From: Paenibacillus sp. FSL H7-0737
GTDB taxonomy: Bacteria; Bacillota; Bacilli; Paenibacillales; Paenibacillaceae
NCBI RefSeq assembly: GCF_000758545.1
Contig: NZ_CP009279.1
Location: 992,001-1,056,000 of the forward strand
Length of the DNA: 64,000 bases
Reading direction: 5' to 3'
The translations under genes were made by a program, and so were the position numbers. The notes below the pieces were generated by a model. That model had not been told where the DNA came from. It saw only the letters and a list, made by a program, of their open reading frames with translations, and searched no databases. This document shows positions 33,577-42,877 of the stretch, in pieces (within the stretch, counting starts at the first letter, position 1; each line of letters starts with the position of its first letter).

Positions 33577-35394
33577 ATGCTTCGTAAATATCAAAGTAAC
33601 AGAACAACTAAGACACTTTTTCAACGTATCTTCCCGGCATTACTGCTGGCGCTATGTCTTGCTGCCTCACCTTTTGCAGCGGTTCAGGCCTATGCGGCAA
33701 CGTCGGCGCAATCTCACATTGATGCGGTGCTTCTTATCGATGTCAGCAACTCCATGAAGACTAGTGACAAGAACAAAGTCGCGAACGAAGCGATGAAAAT
33801 GTTCATAGATATGCTATCCACCCAAGGTGATAAAGTAGGTATTGTTGCCTATACCGACAAGGTACAGCGGGAGAAGGCCCTGCTGGAAATTAACTCAGAG
33901 ACAGATAAACAGGATTTGAAGGATTTTATTGATGGACTGGACCGTGGAGCTTATACCGACATTGCTGTCGGTGTGGAAGAAGCTGTGAAGGTGCTCCAGA
34001 ATGGTAGCGATCCGAAACATGAGCCAATCATCGTAATGCTAGCTGACGGCAATAACGATTTCAACAAATCAACAGGCCGGACGCAAAGCGAATCGGATAA
34101 AGAATTGAATGCAGCCGTGGAAATCGCTAAGAAGAATGGCTATCCCATTTATACGATTGGTCTTAACGCAGACGGCAAGCTGAATAAACAGAAACTCGCT
34201 GATCTGTCCACTGAGACAGGTGGTAAAGCATTTTCGACGGACTCCGCAGATGATCTTCCGCAAATACTTAGTGAAATTTTTGCTAGTCATCTGAAGTTAA
34301 AGGTAGTACCTGTGCAGTCGATCACTGCAAATGGGGATTATCAGGATGTGACTGTCAACGTGCCTAACGGCAGTGTTTTGGAAGCCAATATCTCAATTAT
34401 GTCGTCACAGCCTGTGACCGCGAAGCTAACTGATCCTTCAGGAAATGCTGTCGCCATCCCGTCCAAGGATGTTGTGCTGTCGAAGTCTTCTACTTATAGC
34501 TTGATCAAGCTGTTGTCACCGCAAGAAGGAGATTGGAAGCTTCAGGTCAAAGGTGTGCCAAAGGATAAAATTGATATTAATCTAGTTTTTAACTATGATT
34601 TGGAGCTTAAGATCGATGCGTTGCCATCAGCAACCTATAAAAAAGGTGATAAAATTGATATTACCTCTCACCTGTTCAGCAATGGTACTCAGGTAACGCT
34701 CAGTAATTTGTATCAAGATATGAAGGCGGTACTGCTTGCTACAGATATCGATACAGGTGATGTACAGGAAATCGAACTGGATAACTCCGGGGATGTTTTT
34801 AAGGGCACCTTCGAGGTAAAAGAAAGCCATGACTATGAGCTGAAGGTTCGTGCAGAGGAAAGCAGTTTCTATCGTGAAAGTGCTCCTGTAAAAATCAGCG
34901 CGAAGGCAGGTGGCGCTGCAACTACCAGTCCTTCGACAGGAACGGGCAAAGAAGAACCTCTGAAAGAAGCTTCATCCAATACCTTGTATTACATTATTGG
35001 TGGTATTCTTCTGGTGTTGGCAGCCGCTGCCGCATGGTATGTGCTGAATAAGAAATCGGCACGTGGTTTTGTTGGACAGCTGGTAATTGAGGTTAAAGAC
35101 GGCAATACGGGTGAAAAGACCTACCCACAATATAAGAAACTTGCTGGATTCAGAGGCAAGTTCACCCTTCATCAGCTGCTGCAATTAGCGCCTGAGCTCA
35201 AGGAAAGCGAGAGCATTATTTTCACACCAGCTAAGAATGACCGATTGCTGTTACGCAGTGGAGAAGGTATTACTGTAGAGAGATCCGGACGTGCTGCGGA
35301 TGCCTCGCGTGGTCTTGAGCTGAAGAGTGGTGACCGCGTTTCAGTGTCCCTGCACACGGTAGATAAGACGATTTATCTCGAATATTTAGTATAG
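33577..35394 (+). CDS. Secreted/membrane VWA-domain protein with cytoplasmic C-terminal domain
   Basis: A 605-residue protein. A signal peptide ends near residue 40 (VQAYA-ATS). The VWA domain (about 47-235) has a full metal-ion-dependent adhesion site: D55-x-S57-x-S59, T127 and D157. Two beta-rich domains follow (about 245-450), then a Thr/Ser/Gly linker and a membrane segment at about 470-489. A cytoplasmic domain of about 110 residues (FVGQLVIEVKDGNTGEKTY; SGDRVSVSLHT) looks like a small beta-sandwich, possibly FHA-like. A VWA outside linked to a domain inside suggests signal or force transfer across the membrane. It is the first gene of the operon, 61 bases before the tubulin-like gene. 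Confidence 0.88.
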   Translation: MLRKYQSNRTTKTLFQRIFPALLLALCLAASPFAAVQAYAATSAQSHIDAVLLIDVSNSMKTSDKNKVANEAMKMFIDMLSTQGDKVGIVAYTDKVQREKALLEINSETDKQDLKDFIDGLDRGAYTDIAVGVEEAVKVLQNGSDPKHEPIIVMLADGNNDFNKSTGRTQSESDKELNAAVEIAKKNGYPIYTIGLNADGKLNKQKLADLSTETGGKAFSTDSADDLPQILSEIFASHLKLKVVPVQSITANGDYQDVTVNVPNGSVLEANISIMSSQPVTAKLTDPSGNAVAIPSKDVVLSKSSTYSLIKLLSPQEGDWKLQVKGVPKDKIDINLVFNYDLELKIDALPSATYKKGDKIDITSHLFSNGTQVTLSNLYQDMKAVLLATDIDTGDVQEIELDNSGDVFKGTFEVKESHDYELKVRAEESSFYRESAPVKISAKAGGAATTSPSTGTGKEEPLKEASSNTLYYIIGGILLVLAAAAAWYVLNKKSARGFVGQLVIEVKDGNTGEKTYPQYKKLAGFRGKFTLHQLLQLAPELKESESIIFTPAKNDRLLLRSGEGITVERSGRAADASRGLELKSGDRVSVSLHTVDKTIYLEYLV

Positions 35395-35455
35395 AAGTGG
35401 TTTTGCAAGAAATCTGAAGTACAGCTTCCGCAAAACTTTTAGGAGGATAAAGCAT

Positions 35456-38400
35456 ATGAAACCAGTAGTAAGAGAGCATATACAGCAATTGGATGTATCA
35501 CTAGGCGGCGGGATTGTCAGCGATAAGATCAGGGTGGATACGATTGATAATCCGATCCTGATTATTGGACTAGGCGGCACGGGCATTGATGCCCTGCTGC
35601 GTCTTAAGTATCAGATTAACCGCCGCTTTAAGCTGCCAGAAGATCCGATATCCAAGAAGAAGCGGGACAAGCCGGATAATGTAGAGTTTCTAGCTTTTGA
35701 AACGAATGAACAGGATCGCGGAAAGAAATACAAAGGGATCGGACTCGATCCACAGAATGAATTTGTATTGCTGGCGAATGCTGAAATCGGCGGATTGCTG
35801 CAGAACCGCAGTATCCTTGATTCGTACATCACGGATTGGCTGTCACCCGAGCTGAGTATCACAGATGGTATGAACGGTGCCGCTGGTGTGCGGCAGGCTG
35901 GACGTCTGCTCTTGTTCACCAAGATTAATCAGGTTGTAGGAGCGATTGATAAGAAGATCAAGACCTTATCTGTAGGCACGAACAAAAAGCTGATGGTCTT
36001 CCTTTTGACAGGTCTGTCAGGGGGTACAGGTAGTGGAGCGTTCCTTGATATTGCCTATATCGTACGCGGTATTATTGAACGTGATTATGGATCAGCCGGT
36101 ATTGACCGTGTGAACACACTGGGTTATCTCTTTACACCGGACGTGAACCTGTCTAATAAAAGTCTAAGTGAGCATACGCGTGAATATATTCGCAAGAACG
36201 GTTATGCGGCGCTAAAAGAGCTGGATTACTGGATGAATGTAGATAGTCGTGGGGAGCGATTCCAGCAGCAATACGGGAATATTTTGACGGTAAACTCTCC
36301 ACTGCCTCCGTTTAATTTATGCCATTTGATCTCTGCAACGAATACCGAAGGTAAGCTGTTAGAGAATGCGTATGATTACTGTATGAACGTAACGGCTGAG
36401 AACATCACGAACTTTATGGCAAGTGAAGAAAAGCAGTCTGGTGAAGAATTCGCCATCCATGACTATATCAGTAATATCCGCACCAATATTGCGCAGATGA
36501 ATAAGACTTATCCAGCTAACTATGAGTACAACATTATCGGCGCCTCGTCTGCCGTGCTTCCGATTGAGGAAATGACGACTTATCTGGCCTTCCGCTTGTT
36601 TGATAAAATGGAAAAAATGTTCCAGCAGGCGCCTGGTCAAGAGGATGTTGAGAAATTCGCACGTAAGCTTGGGATTGATCTCGACAGTATGATTAAAACC
36701 TTTGAATCCCGTGTGCCTGAGCCATTGCCAGGATACGAGAACAGCGAACGCTTGAGTCATGCCAATGTAGTCAAGAATCAAGTGGTAAGTATGGATACAG
36801 AGCTGGAGCAGAACTTCCTGGCTCGTGCCCGTGAGGAATATATTAAATCGAAAAAGCAGCTGCCTGGCGAAATTGTTGGACGTTTCAGTGAAGAGCTGGA
36901 GCGCATCTTCCTGCACCCAGAGCAAGGGCCGTTCTACGTTTCCCGCCTGCTGTACACAGAGAAGGGCTTCTGTATTTTGAAACTGATTCAGTCTTATATT
37001 GAGGCTTTACGTGAAAGCTTGCTGCGTCTGCCACGCGATATTGAGACGGCGCAGGACAGTGCGGATGAGAAGCTGAGCGATGCACGCAGTGCTTTTGTAT
37101 CCAAAGAGAAGAAGAAAAATGCCTATATTGACGCTAAAATCAATGAGTATTGGCTGCATGCCGATGTAGAACGTACTGAGCAAATGATTCAATTTTATGA
37201 GGACTTATACGAGCTCTTAAACGATGAAAACAGCCGGATTTATGGTGTATTTACGGAGATTCTTAGTGCGCTTAGCTCGATTTTTGCCAAGAATGGGGAC
37301 ATCCTTATCAATGGTGAAGAGCAAGCGGATTATAAAGGAAACAAAACTTATTATTGGAACATTGTTAACGTGCCGGATATTTCGGCGACGATCTCCAAAA
37401 TCATGGATCAGAAGGACGGCGACGACCTGATTCGCGACTTCACCCGTGAAATGCTGAAGCATTCCGGACGTTGGGTTAAGGAACAGGAGATTGATATCGT
37501 TCGCTCGATTTCAGAGTTCCTTAGTGATAAGTTCGGGGATCTGATCACCCGTTCGATGGAAGATTTCCTTGTGATGAAATTCGGCCATGAAGAGCCGCTG
37601 GATAAGTTCGTAGAGCGGATCATTGCCGGTAAATTGGACGAAGAGGCTGTGCCTACCTTCCACCTTAGCAACAGCTCGGGCAGCTTGCATTTCCCATCAT
37701 GGGGCTTCGTTTCCGTACCTGTTAAAGCACCTGGCATCCTGAAAGGGATTCGTAATTATCAGAATAATGCGCTTGGCAAATCACAATTTACAATCAAAGA
37801 AAGCCAAGTCAAAAACCGTATTTTCTGGCTTAACACCCGCAACGGTGTGCCACTCTTCGTATACACGCCACTGCGGGTGTTTGAAGAGAACTATGAGCGG
37901 ACCATTCTAGATAAGGAAGGGATCGGCCGCCATCTGGTGATGACGGATAAGAACAACTGGACGTATCTGCCTTCTCCGATTCCGGAAAAATCATGGGGTG
38001 ACACCTACGTCAATTCTCGTGTACGTGATTATAACGCACGTGTACGTGCAGACTTTGCAAAGGCGTTGGCAAGCGGAGTGATCATCGAAAAAGGTGTAGA
38101 CGAGAATACAAGCAACAGATACTCTGTTGTGTTCACGAAACCATTTGATATGGATGCTCTATTGAGTGGATTTGATATGCAGTTAAATTCTTCACGTCCG
38201 AATCTCGGAGAAGTGAAGAAGGCGGCTGATGAACTTAAGAATCTGCGCGAGAAGGGCTTGGAACGCGAAGGCATTAAAGATATTTTTGGCAGCATTAACA
38301 AAGAAATGGCACAGGAGAATTTAATTCGTTCACCGCAGCTGATTTCTCGTGTTCGTGTTGAGCTAGCTAAATATGCTGAGCTGACTGCAAAAGCAACGGA

Positions 38401-38845
38401 GCTTGAAGGGCTGCTCCATCAATATCTGGACGAAGACAAGTGGATGGACCAATTCATCGAGGCGTTGTACACGGACAGCATTATCAAGAAAGGCGCACTC
38501 TACGTTTATGATCGTGATGAAGAAGAGGACGCTTGGGAGCCGTTTGCCAACTTGATGAAAGAACGTAGCTACGTGGAATATGCCGTGTACCGTCATTTCC
38601 GGGAGCTGGATGAGAAGAGCCGCAGCGTTCTACTGCGTAAGGCAGCTCGTCGTGCGAGTGAAATGACTGCCGCTGAAGACGTAACCCCATTGCTCTATAA
38701 GCTGGAAGGGCTGTATGTATCCTTCCTTGAAGCACGCGACAGCTTGGAGTATGAACGGGTAGAGTATGAGAGCGGCGATGAGATGTATAGTTTCTACAAG
38801 AGTATGACTAGCAAACTCGGCAGCATCCGCAGAAAGTTGAAATAG
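35456..38845 (+). CDS. FtsZ/tubulin-superfamily protein (Tubulin-like, FtsZ-like type)
   Basis: A 1129-residue cytoplasmic protein. The first third is tubulin-like: an N-terminal glycine loop IIGLGGTGIDAL (GLGGTG at residues 38-43), and the tubulin/FtsZ signature LSGGTGSGAFLDIA (GGTGSG at about 189-194), which contacts the phosphates of GTP. The remaining 700 residues are helical and charged, with no family that I recognise, and are far longer than FtsZ. Large tubulin-like proteins next to VWA and GTPase genes are known from comparative genomics and were predicted to act in membrane remodelling. AGGAGG precedes the ATG. The next gene starts 4 bases after its stop, so the two products probably act together. 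Confidence 0.85.
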   Translation: MKPVVREHIQQLDVSLGGGIVSDKIRVDTIDNPILIIGLGGTGIDALLRLKYQINRRFKLPEDPISKKKRDKPDNVEFLAFETNEQDRGKKYKGIGLDPQNEFVLLANAEIGGLLQNRSILDSYITDWLSPELSITDGMNGAAGVRQAGRLLLFTKINQVVGAIDKKIKTLSVGTNKKLMVFLLTGLSGGTGSGAFLDIAYIVRGIIERDYGSAGIDRVNTLGYLFTPDVNLSNKSLSEHTREYIRKNGYAALKELDYWMNVDSRGERFQQQYGNILTVNSPLPPFNLCHLISATNTEGKLLENAYDYCMNVTAENITNFMASEEKQSGEEFAIHDYISNIRTNIAQMNKTYPANYEYNIIGASSAVLPIEEMTTYLAFRLFDKMEKMFQQAPGQEDVEKFARKLGIDLDSMIKTFESRVPEPLPGYENSERLSHANVVKNQVVSMDTELEQNFLARAREEYIKSKKQLPGEIVGRFSEELERIFLHPEQGPFYVSRLLYTEKGFCILKLIQSYIEALRESLLRLPRDIETAQDSADEKLSDARSAFVSKEKKKNAYIDAKINEYWLHADVERTEQMIQFYEDLYELLNDENSRIYGVFTEILSALSSIFAKNGDILINGEEQADYKGNKTYYWNIVNVPDISATISKIMDQKDGDDLIRDFTREMLKHSGRWVKEQEIDIVRSISEFLSDKFGDLITRSMEDFLVMKFGHEEPLDKFVERIIAGKLDEEAVPTFHLSNSSGSLHFPSWGFVSVPVKAPGILKGIRNYQNNALGKSQFTIKESQVKNRIFWLNTRNGVPLFVYTPLRVFEENYERTILDKEGIGRHLVMTDKNNWTYLPSPIPEKSWGDTYVNSRVRDYNARVRADFAKALASGVIIEKGVDENTSNRYSVVFTKPFDMDALLSGFDMQLNSSRPNLGEVKKAADELKNLREKGLEREGIKDIFGSINKEMAQENLIRSPQLISRVRVELAKYAELTAKATELEGLLHQYLDEDKWMDQFIEALYTDSIIKKGALYVYDRDEEEDAWEPFANLMKERSYVEYAVYRHFRELDEKSRSVLLRKAARRASEMTAAEDVTPLLYKLEGLYVSFLEARDSLEYERVEYESGDEMYSFYKSMTSKLGSIRRKLK

Positions 38846-38849
38846 GCCT

Positions 38850-41252
38850 ATGATCAAAACACTGGCATTATCTTATGGTGAACAATATGCGGTACAGGAA
38901 GAGGCACAGCGCAGTAAAGGGGATGGACGCAGCAGCATCCATTACCCTGCCCTGTTTCTGTTCGTAGGCGACAAGGTTGCTCCGGCCATCGGTCCGGTGC
39001 TGGATAGCTGCGAACGAAAATGGGATAACGCCGGCGGTGTTATGGCATTACATGCTGTGTCAGGCACGAAGAGTGAGGACACAGACAGAAGTAAGAGGGG
39101 CTCTGATGCAGGAGGAAAAGACCGGGTGCTGGCCATGGCCTTGCCGGATATGGCAGGGTCAGATCCACGCACTGTGCGTCATGAACTTTACCGCAAGTTT
39201 CATGAGGATACACGTTATCTTGCTGAAATGAATAAAGTTATTCGGCGGCTGAGCAACAGTATAGCGGATTATGGACGGCTATATTCATCTTTTGACGTGA
39301 TCCATCTCTCTATCATTACGCGGGTCGATGACCCGCTTAATGTATTGTTGCCAGAAATTACACTGCTGGCTCGAGCAATACTCAGCCAGTCCTTCAAGTC
39401 GGTACAGACGGATCTCTACGCTTTAATCAATGAGCGGGAGCAAGGGGATAATTTTGGATATTCCAGCTCAGTAGGGCTGGCTTTTCTGCGTGAATTGGAC
39501 AGAATGCAAGCTACGGACTATACGTTTAATGCACCGCTACTTGTAACCGAGGATGGTCTGTCGATTCCAGTGAGTCATGGTCCTTCCGCTTTATTTGACC
39601 TTGTGTATCTGCTCTCCGATAAGAATGAGCGCGGCATGATGTCGGCTCACGGCATGGATGATAACTATGAGATCATCTCCCATATTAGTCTACTTAAGAA
39701 CCGTGTCCGCCCGACCTCTGATCAGGCAACCGGACACGGTGGCTATAACAATATGACCTTCAAAAGCGGTATCAGAGGTAGCACAGGAAGACAGGGCTAC
39801 GCCTCCGCAGGCTTTTCTGGCGTGAGAAGACCTAATGTCCAAATTGCCTTGGCCGTGCTGTATCACGCCTTCCGGCGCCTTGCAGCGGATATGCGTGAGG
39901 GTAGTCCATGGACTATGCGCGAGCGTCAATCTCTATTAGGGCTGGATCCTGATAGTTTGCGGGAGCATAGGGCGCAGCTAGTCCCGGAGAAAGACGGCCT
40001 TAGTGAAATGACGGGGCTAATGAGCCATGGACGTCCGTCCTACAATGAGCTGAAGCAGTTGTCACTTCGTGAAGCTGAACAGCAGCTGTTCGGTGATGGG
40101 GGCGAAGCTTATTTCCGTAATAATTTTGTCGCAGAGTCTAACCGGAGAGTAAAAGGTATTCATCCTCTTCGTGGATGGCGCACCCTATTGACGGCACAGG
40201 AAACAGCTACGCCAGCAGTAACATTCTATCAGCTTGCGGACTGGACAGCTGATCGTGATGAGGGTGGCAGTGTGCTGCATGCTTTGCGTCAGCATATGAC
40301 AGGATTGCGTTCAGCACTTGTCTCCGCGCAGGATGAGCTTGAGGATCTTTATGCGGAAAGTGTGGAGCGCCAACCGTTCCAGCGTGTGCCGCTTTTTGAC
40401 AAACGAACGGTACGCAACTTCATTCATTACTTATTCTCTGCGGTATATGGCAAAAAATATGAGCTATTATGCATGGAAAGTGAGCTTGCGCTGTGCAGTC
40501 GTTTGGAATCTGCGCTTGAGCAGCTTCACGTGGAATGTGTGGCCCGTGTGAAAGCTATGGAGACGCTCGAAGAAGAGTTACGTATTACTGTGATGGACAG
40601 CATTGGGCGAACGAACGAAACCACTGGCCAGAACGTGATGGAATACTATCGAGTTGTCACAGAAGAAGTAATGAAAGAGATCGAGACCCGGCGTGGGCCA
40701 GGAATATTCTTTAGTGACAAGTACATGGGTAGCGTTTCTAAGCTTTTAGAGCAAGGCAAAGAAGCAGTAGCGGAGCGTTTGATTGGCATTTGTCAGCGGG
40801 AAATATTAACGGCTGATCCGTTTGCTCTTTCTTTCGAAGAAGAATTGCTGCGGCGTGCAAATGTTGCGGCTGCTTATGAGAACCGTCAGGTTCTATCCAA
40901 GGAAGAGTTGTTCAAGCGTCTGTACCATAATCTGGAGGATAGCGCGACGATCAATGTTCGTCTGTTCGAATACACGCAAGAGCATCGTCATGAGGAAAAA
41001 TATTTCTTCGGAGACAGCGCATCTGAATTCCTGCGCTATGCATTTGGTGTGGATGAGACGACCCGCATCTATCGCTTAGGCTTCGTGCATGAACAGCGCA
41101 GGAGCGGAGTGGAGAAGTTAAATCTGATGGGTGGTTTCCATTTAGAAGACCTGCTCTACTACCGTAATGGTAAGGTTTATTATGAAACCTATGCTCAGAA
41201 TGGCTATCAGCTTCATGGGGTGAGTGAAGAGCAGCTTCCCGAGATGCGCTGA
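38850..41252 (+). CDS. Unknown 800-residue partner of the tubulin-like protein
   Basis: A cytoplasmic protein without signal or membrane segments. The N-terminal part (SSIHYPALFLFVGDKVAPAIG; RRLSNSIADYGRLYSSFDV; IHLSIITRVDDPLNVLLPEI) has alternating strands and helices like a divergent Rossmann or tubulin-type fold, but I see no glycine-rich phosphate loop. The C-terminal half is charged helix with coiled-coil character (about 480-650). It starts 4 bases after the tubulin-like gene, with the ribosome binding site inside the end of that gene. Tight coupling suggests a stoichiometric partner or an inactive paralogue of the tubulin-like protein (inference). No family recognised. Confidence 0.72.
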   Translation: MIKTLALSYGEQYAVQEEAQRSKGDGRSSIHYPALFLFVGDKVAPAIGPVLDSCERKWDNAGGVMALHAVSGTKSEDTDRSKRGSDAGGKDRVLAMALPDMAGSDPRTVRHELYRKFHEDTRYLAEMNKVIRRLSNSIADYGRLYSSFDVIHLSIITRVDDPLNVLLPEITLLARAILSQSFKSVQTDLYALINEREQGDNFGYSSSVGLAFLRELDRMQATDYTFNAPLLVTEDGLSIPVSHGPSALFDLVYLLSDKNERGMMSAHGMDDNYEIISHISLLKNRVRPTSDQATGHGGYNNMTFKSGIRGSTGRQGYASAGFSGVRRPNVQIALAVLYHAFRRLAADMREGSPWTMRERQSLLGLDPDSLREHRAQLVPEKDGLSEMTGLMSHGRPSYNELKQLSLREAEQQLFGDGGEAYFRNNFVAESNRRVKGIHPLRGWRTLLTAQETATPAVTFYQLADWTADRDEGGSVLHALRQHMTGLRSALVSAQDELEDLYAESVERQPFQRVPLFDKRTVRNFIHYLFSAVYGKKYELLCMESELALCSRLESALEQLHVECVARVKAMETLEEELRITVMDSIGRTNETTGQNVMEYYRVVTEEVMKEIETRRGPGIFFSDKYMGSVSKLLEQGKEAVAERLIGICQREILTADPFALSFEEELLRRANVAAAYENRQVLSKEELFKRLYHNLEDSATINVRLFEYTQEHRHEEKYFFGDSASEFLRYAFGVDETTRIYRLGFVHEQRRSGVEKLNLMGGFHLEDLLYYRNGKVYYETYAQNGYQLHGVSEEQLPEMR

Positions 41253-41288
41253 TGGCGTAATAGATGGGTACCCTCACTTTGAGTCTCT

Positions 41289-41473
41289 TTATTGCATTTT
41301 GTGCAATAGATTCATCGGATATAACCTTTAATTAGAGTTCTGTTGTATTTGATACAATAGATTTAAGTAGATTTCTGGAATAGGGACATTTCTCCTTATT
41401 TCCAATGCACATTATGCAATAGAATAGAAATAGATGTTTCTTTTATTCCATTCTATTGCACAAAGTGCAATCT
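41289..41473. repeat. Element B: four 21-bp near-palindromes with 51/62/51 spacing
   Basis: The 331-base gap inside the VWA/tubulin/GTPase gene row holds no gene. Four related palindromes with core TTGCA-N5-TGCAATAG lie at 41289-41309, 41340-41360, 41402-41422 (forward) and 41453-41473 (reverse). The last copy is perfect over ATTGCACAAAGTGCAAT. Spacing matches element A at 15226-15409, and the cores are related (TGCATTTTGTGCA against TGCATTTTGTACA). A structured segment follows at 41474-41524. Confidence 0.75.
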
Positions 41474-41524
41474 GGGGGATGATTACACATCCGGGCAGCC
41501 CGTTAATCGGGCTACATAACCCCC
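41474..41524 (+). other. Possible structured RNA leader before the second VWA gene
   Basis: GGGGG (41474-41478) can pair with CCCCC (41520-41524), enclosing the hairpins GATG/CATC (41478-41481 with 41488-41491) and AGCCCG/CGGGCT (41497-41502 with 41508-41513). This would be a small three-way junction about 60 bases before the next start codon. No long T run follows, so it is not a standard terminator. Confidence 0.4.
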
Positions 41525-41583
41525 GAACAATGTTAAGGCCATAAGAGTACAATTCAGGTTTCTCCCGGAAAGGAAGTATAACG

Positions 41584-42855
41584 ATGCAGAGAAAAATCAA
41601 TCTGCTCCTGCTCTTCTTCAGTCTGATCGGCGGCGGGGTCGCCTTTCTTTTTGGCGAGTGGCTGCTAAGCTGGTACAACGATCTGCCTTCCATCTTGCTC
41701 GTTGGCATTTATTTTGCCATAGTAGCACTCGGTATCGGCATCGGTTGTCTGCTTGCAGAAATGATCTCGCCACGGCTGAACGGAGCCTCGTGGAAGCAGC
41801 GCTACCTAGGTTTATCCTGGAAGCTCCTGCCTCTGATGATTGTCCTTGCACTTGGAGTTGGAGCATTAACAGAATTTGTTTATGAGCTGAATTTTGGCGG
41901 TGCTAAACCGGTTAAAAATGTTGTAATGGCTATCGATGACTCTGGCAGTATGGCGCAGAGTGATCCTGATAACAGCCGTTATTCAGCCGCTAAGGCGTTA
42001 ATTGCGAGAATGGACAATGACAATCAGGTAGCGGTGGTGACATTTAACCACGAAGCTGTAGTCGTCCAGCCGTTAACACCACTCTCGGATTCGCAGAATC
42101 GTGAGAAGGTGTTGACTGCCATTGATAACTTGAAACCAACTGAGGGTGGCACGAACATAAGTGGTGCGATCTCGGAAGCACTTAAGGAGATAGACAGTGA
42201 CGGCAGAAAAAATCAAGGCGCTATGGTCATCTTGCTGTCGGACGGAGTCAGTAATTTCGACACCTCACGAGAATTACAGACCTATATAGATCGTGGCATT
42301 GCCGTAAATACCATTGGTCTGGGGATGCAGGATCCTGCCGGTACCCAGTTGCTGCAGGATATTGCGAAAATAACGGGCGGTCACTATTATGATGTGACAG
42401 ATACGGCTCTTTTGGGTGATGTATTCCAGCAAATCTATGATCGTTTGGGAGATCGGACATTGCTTACGGTGCGTAGTGATGCTACGGCAGATAGTCCATA
42501 CTATGCTGCAGTTCGTATTTTGTCGCTGATGCTAATCGGTGCTGCACTTGGACTCGGTCTTGGTATTATGTTTGATAACCGTCATTTAGCAAAAAGCTTC
42601 GGGATTGGCGGCGTTATCTCAGGGTTGTTCGCAGGGCTTATTCTGGAATTTGGACTTAGCGGGCACAATTTCACTGACGGCCTAATTCGCCTCCTTGCTG
42701 TTCTTATATTGGCTGCAATCATCTCATTATTTACAGGCGTCATTCCAGTAGGTGAAGGACGTATTTACCGTAATAGAAGAAATAATGCAGCTCCTAATCC
42801 ACCGTCAGAAAGCTTTCCTGATCGACGGAGAAATCGGAATAGCAAAGGATTCTAG
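41584..42855 (+). CDS. Membrane VWA-domain protein
   Basis: A 423-residue membrane protein with three N-terminal membrane segments (about residues 6-28, 35-58 and 80-98), a VWA domain (about 110-295) and three C-terminal segments (about 308-330, 338-360 and 367-390). The tail is basic and Asn/Arg/Pro-rich. The metal site is complete: D118-x-S120-x-S122 (DDSGS), T190 and D220. A basic N-terminus inside and three spans place the VWA domain outside, like the first VWA protein of the locus. AAAGGAAG lies upstream of the ATG. It opens the second block of the locus, 22 bases before the 213-residue protein gene. Confidence 0.88.
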   Translation: MQRKINLLLLFFSLIGGGVAFLFGEWLLSWYNDLPSILLVGIYFAIVALGIGIGCLLAEMISPRLNGASWKQRYLGLSWKLLPLMIVLALGVGALTEFVYELNFGGAKPVKNVVMAIDDSGSMAQSDPDNSRYSAAKALIARMDNDNQVAVVTFNHEAVVVQPLTPLSDSQNREKVLTAIDNLKPTEGGTNISGAISEALKEIDSDGRKNQGAMVILLSDGVSNFDTSRELQTYIDRGIAVNTIGLGMQDPAGTQLLQDIAKITGGHYYDVTDTALLGDVFQQIYDRLGDRTLLTVRSDATADSPYYAAVRILSLMLIGAALGLGLGIMFDNRHLAKSFGIGGVISGLFAGLILEFGLSGHNFTDGLIRLLAVLILAAIISLFTGVIPVGEGRIYRNRRNNAAPNPPSESFPDRRRNRNSKGF

Positions 42856-42877
42856 TAGTTGAAAGGGGTTTACAGTA

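Noticed and set aside
36359-36925. 188-codon minus-strand reading frame opposite the tubulin-like gene
   Set aside because: Antisense shadow; composition and lack of a start signal argue against a gene.
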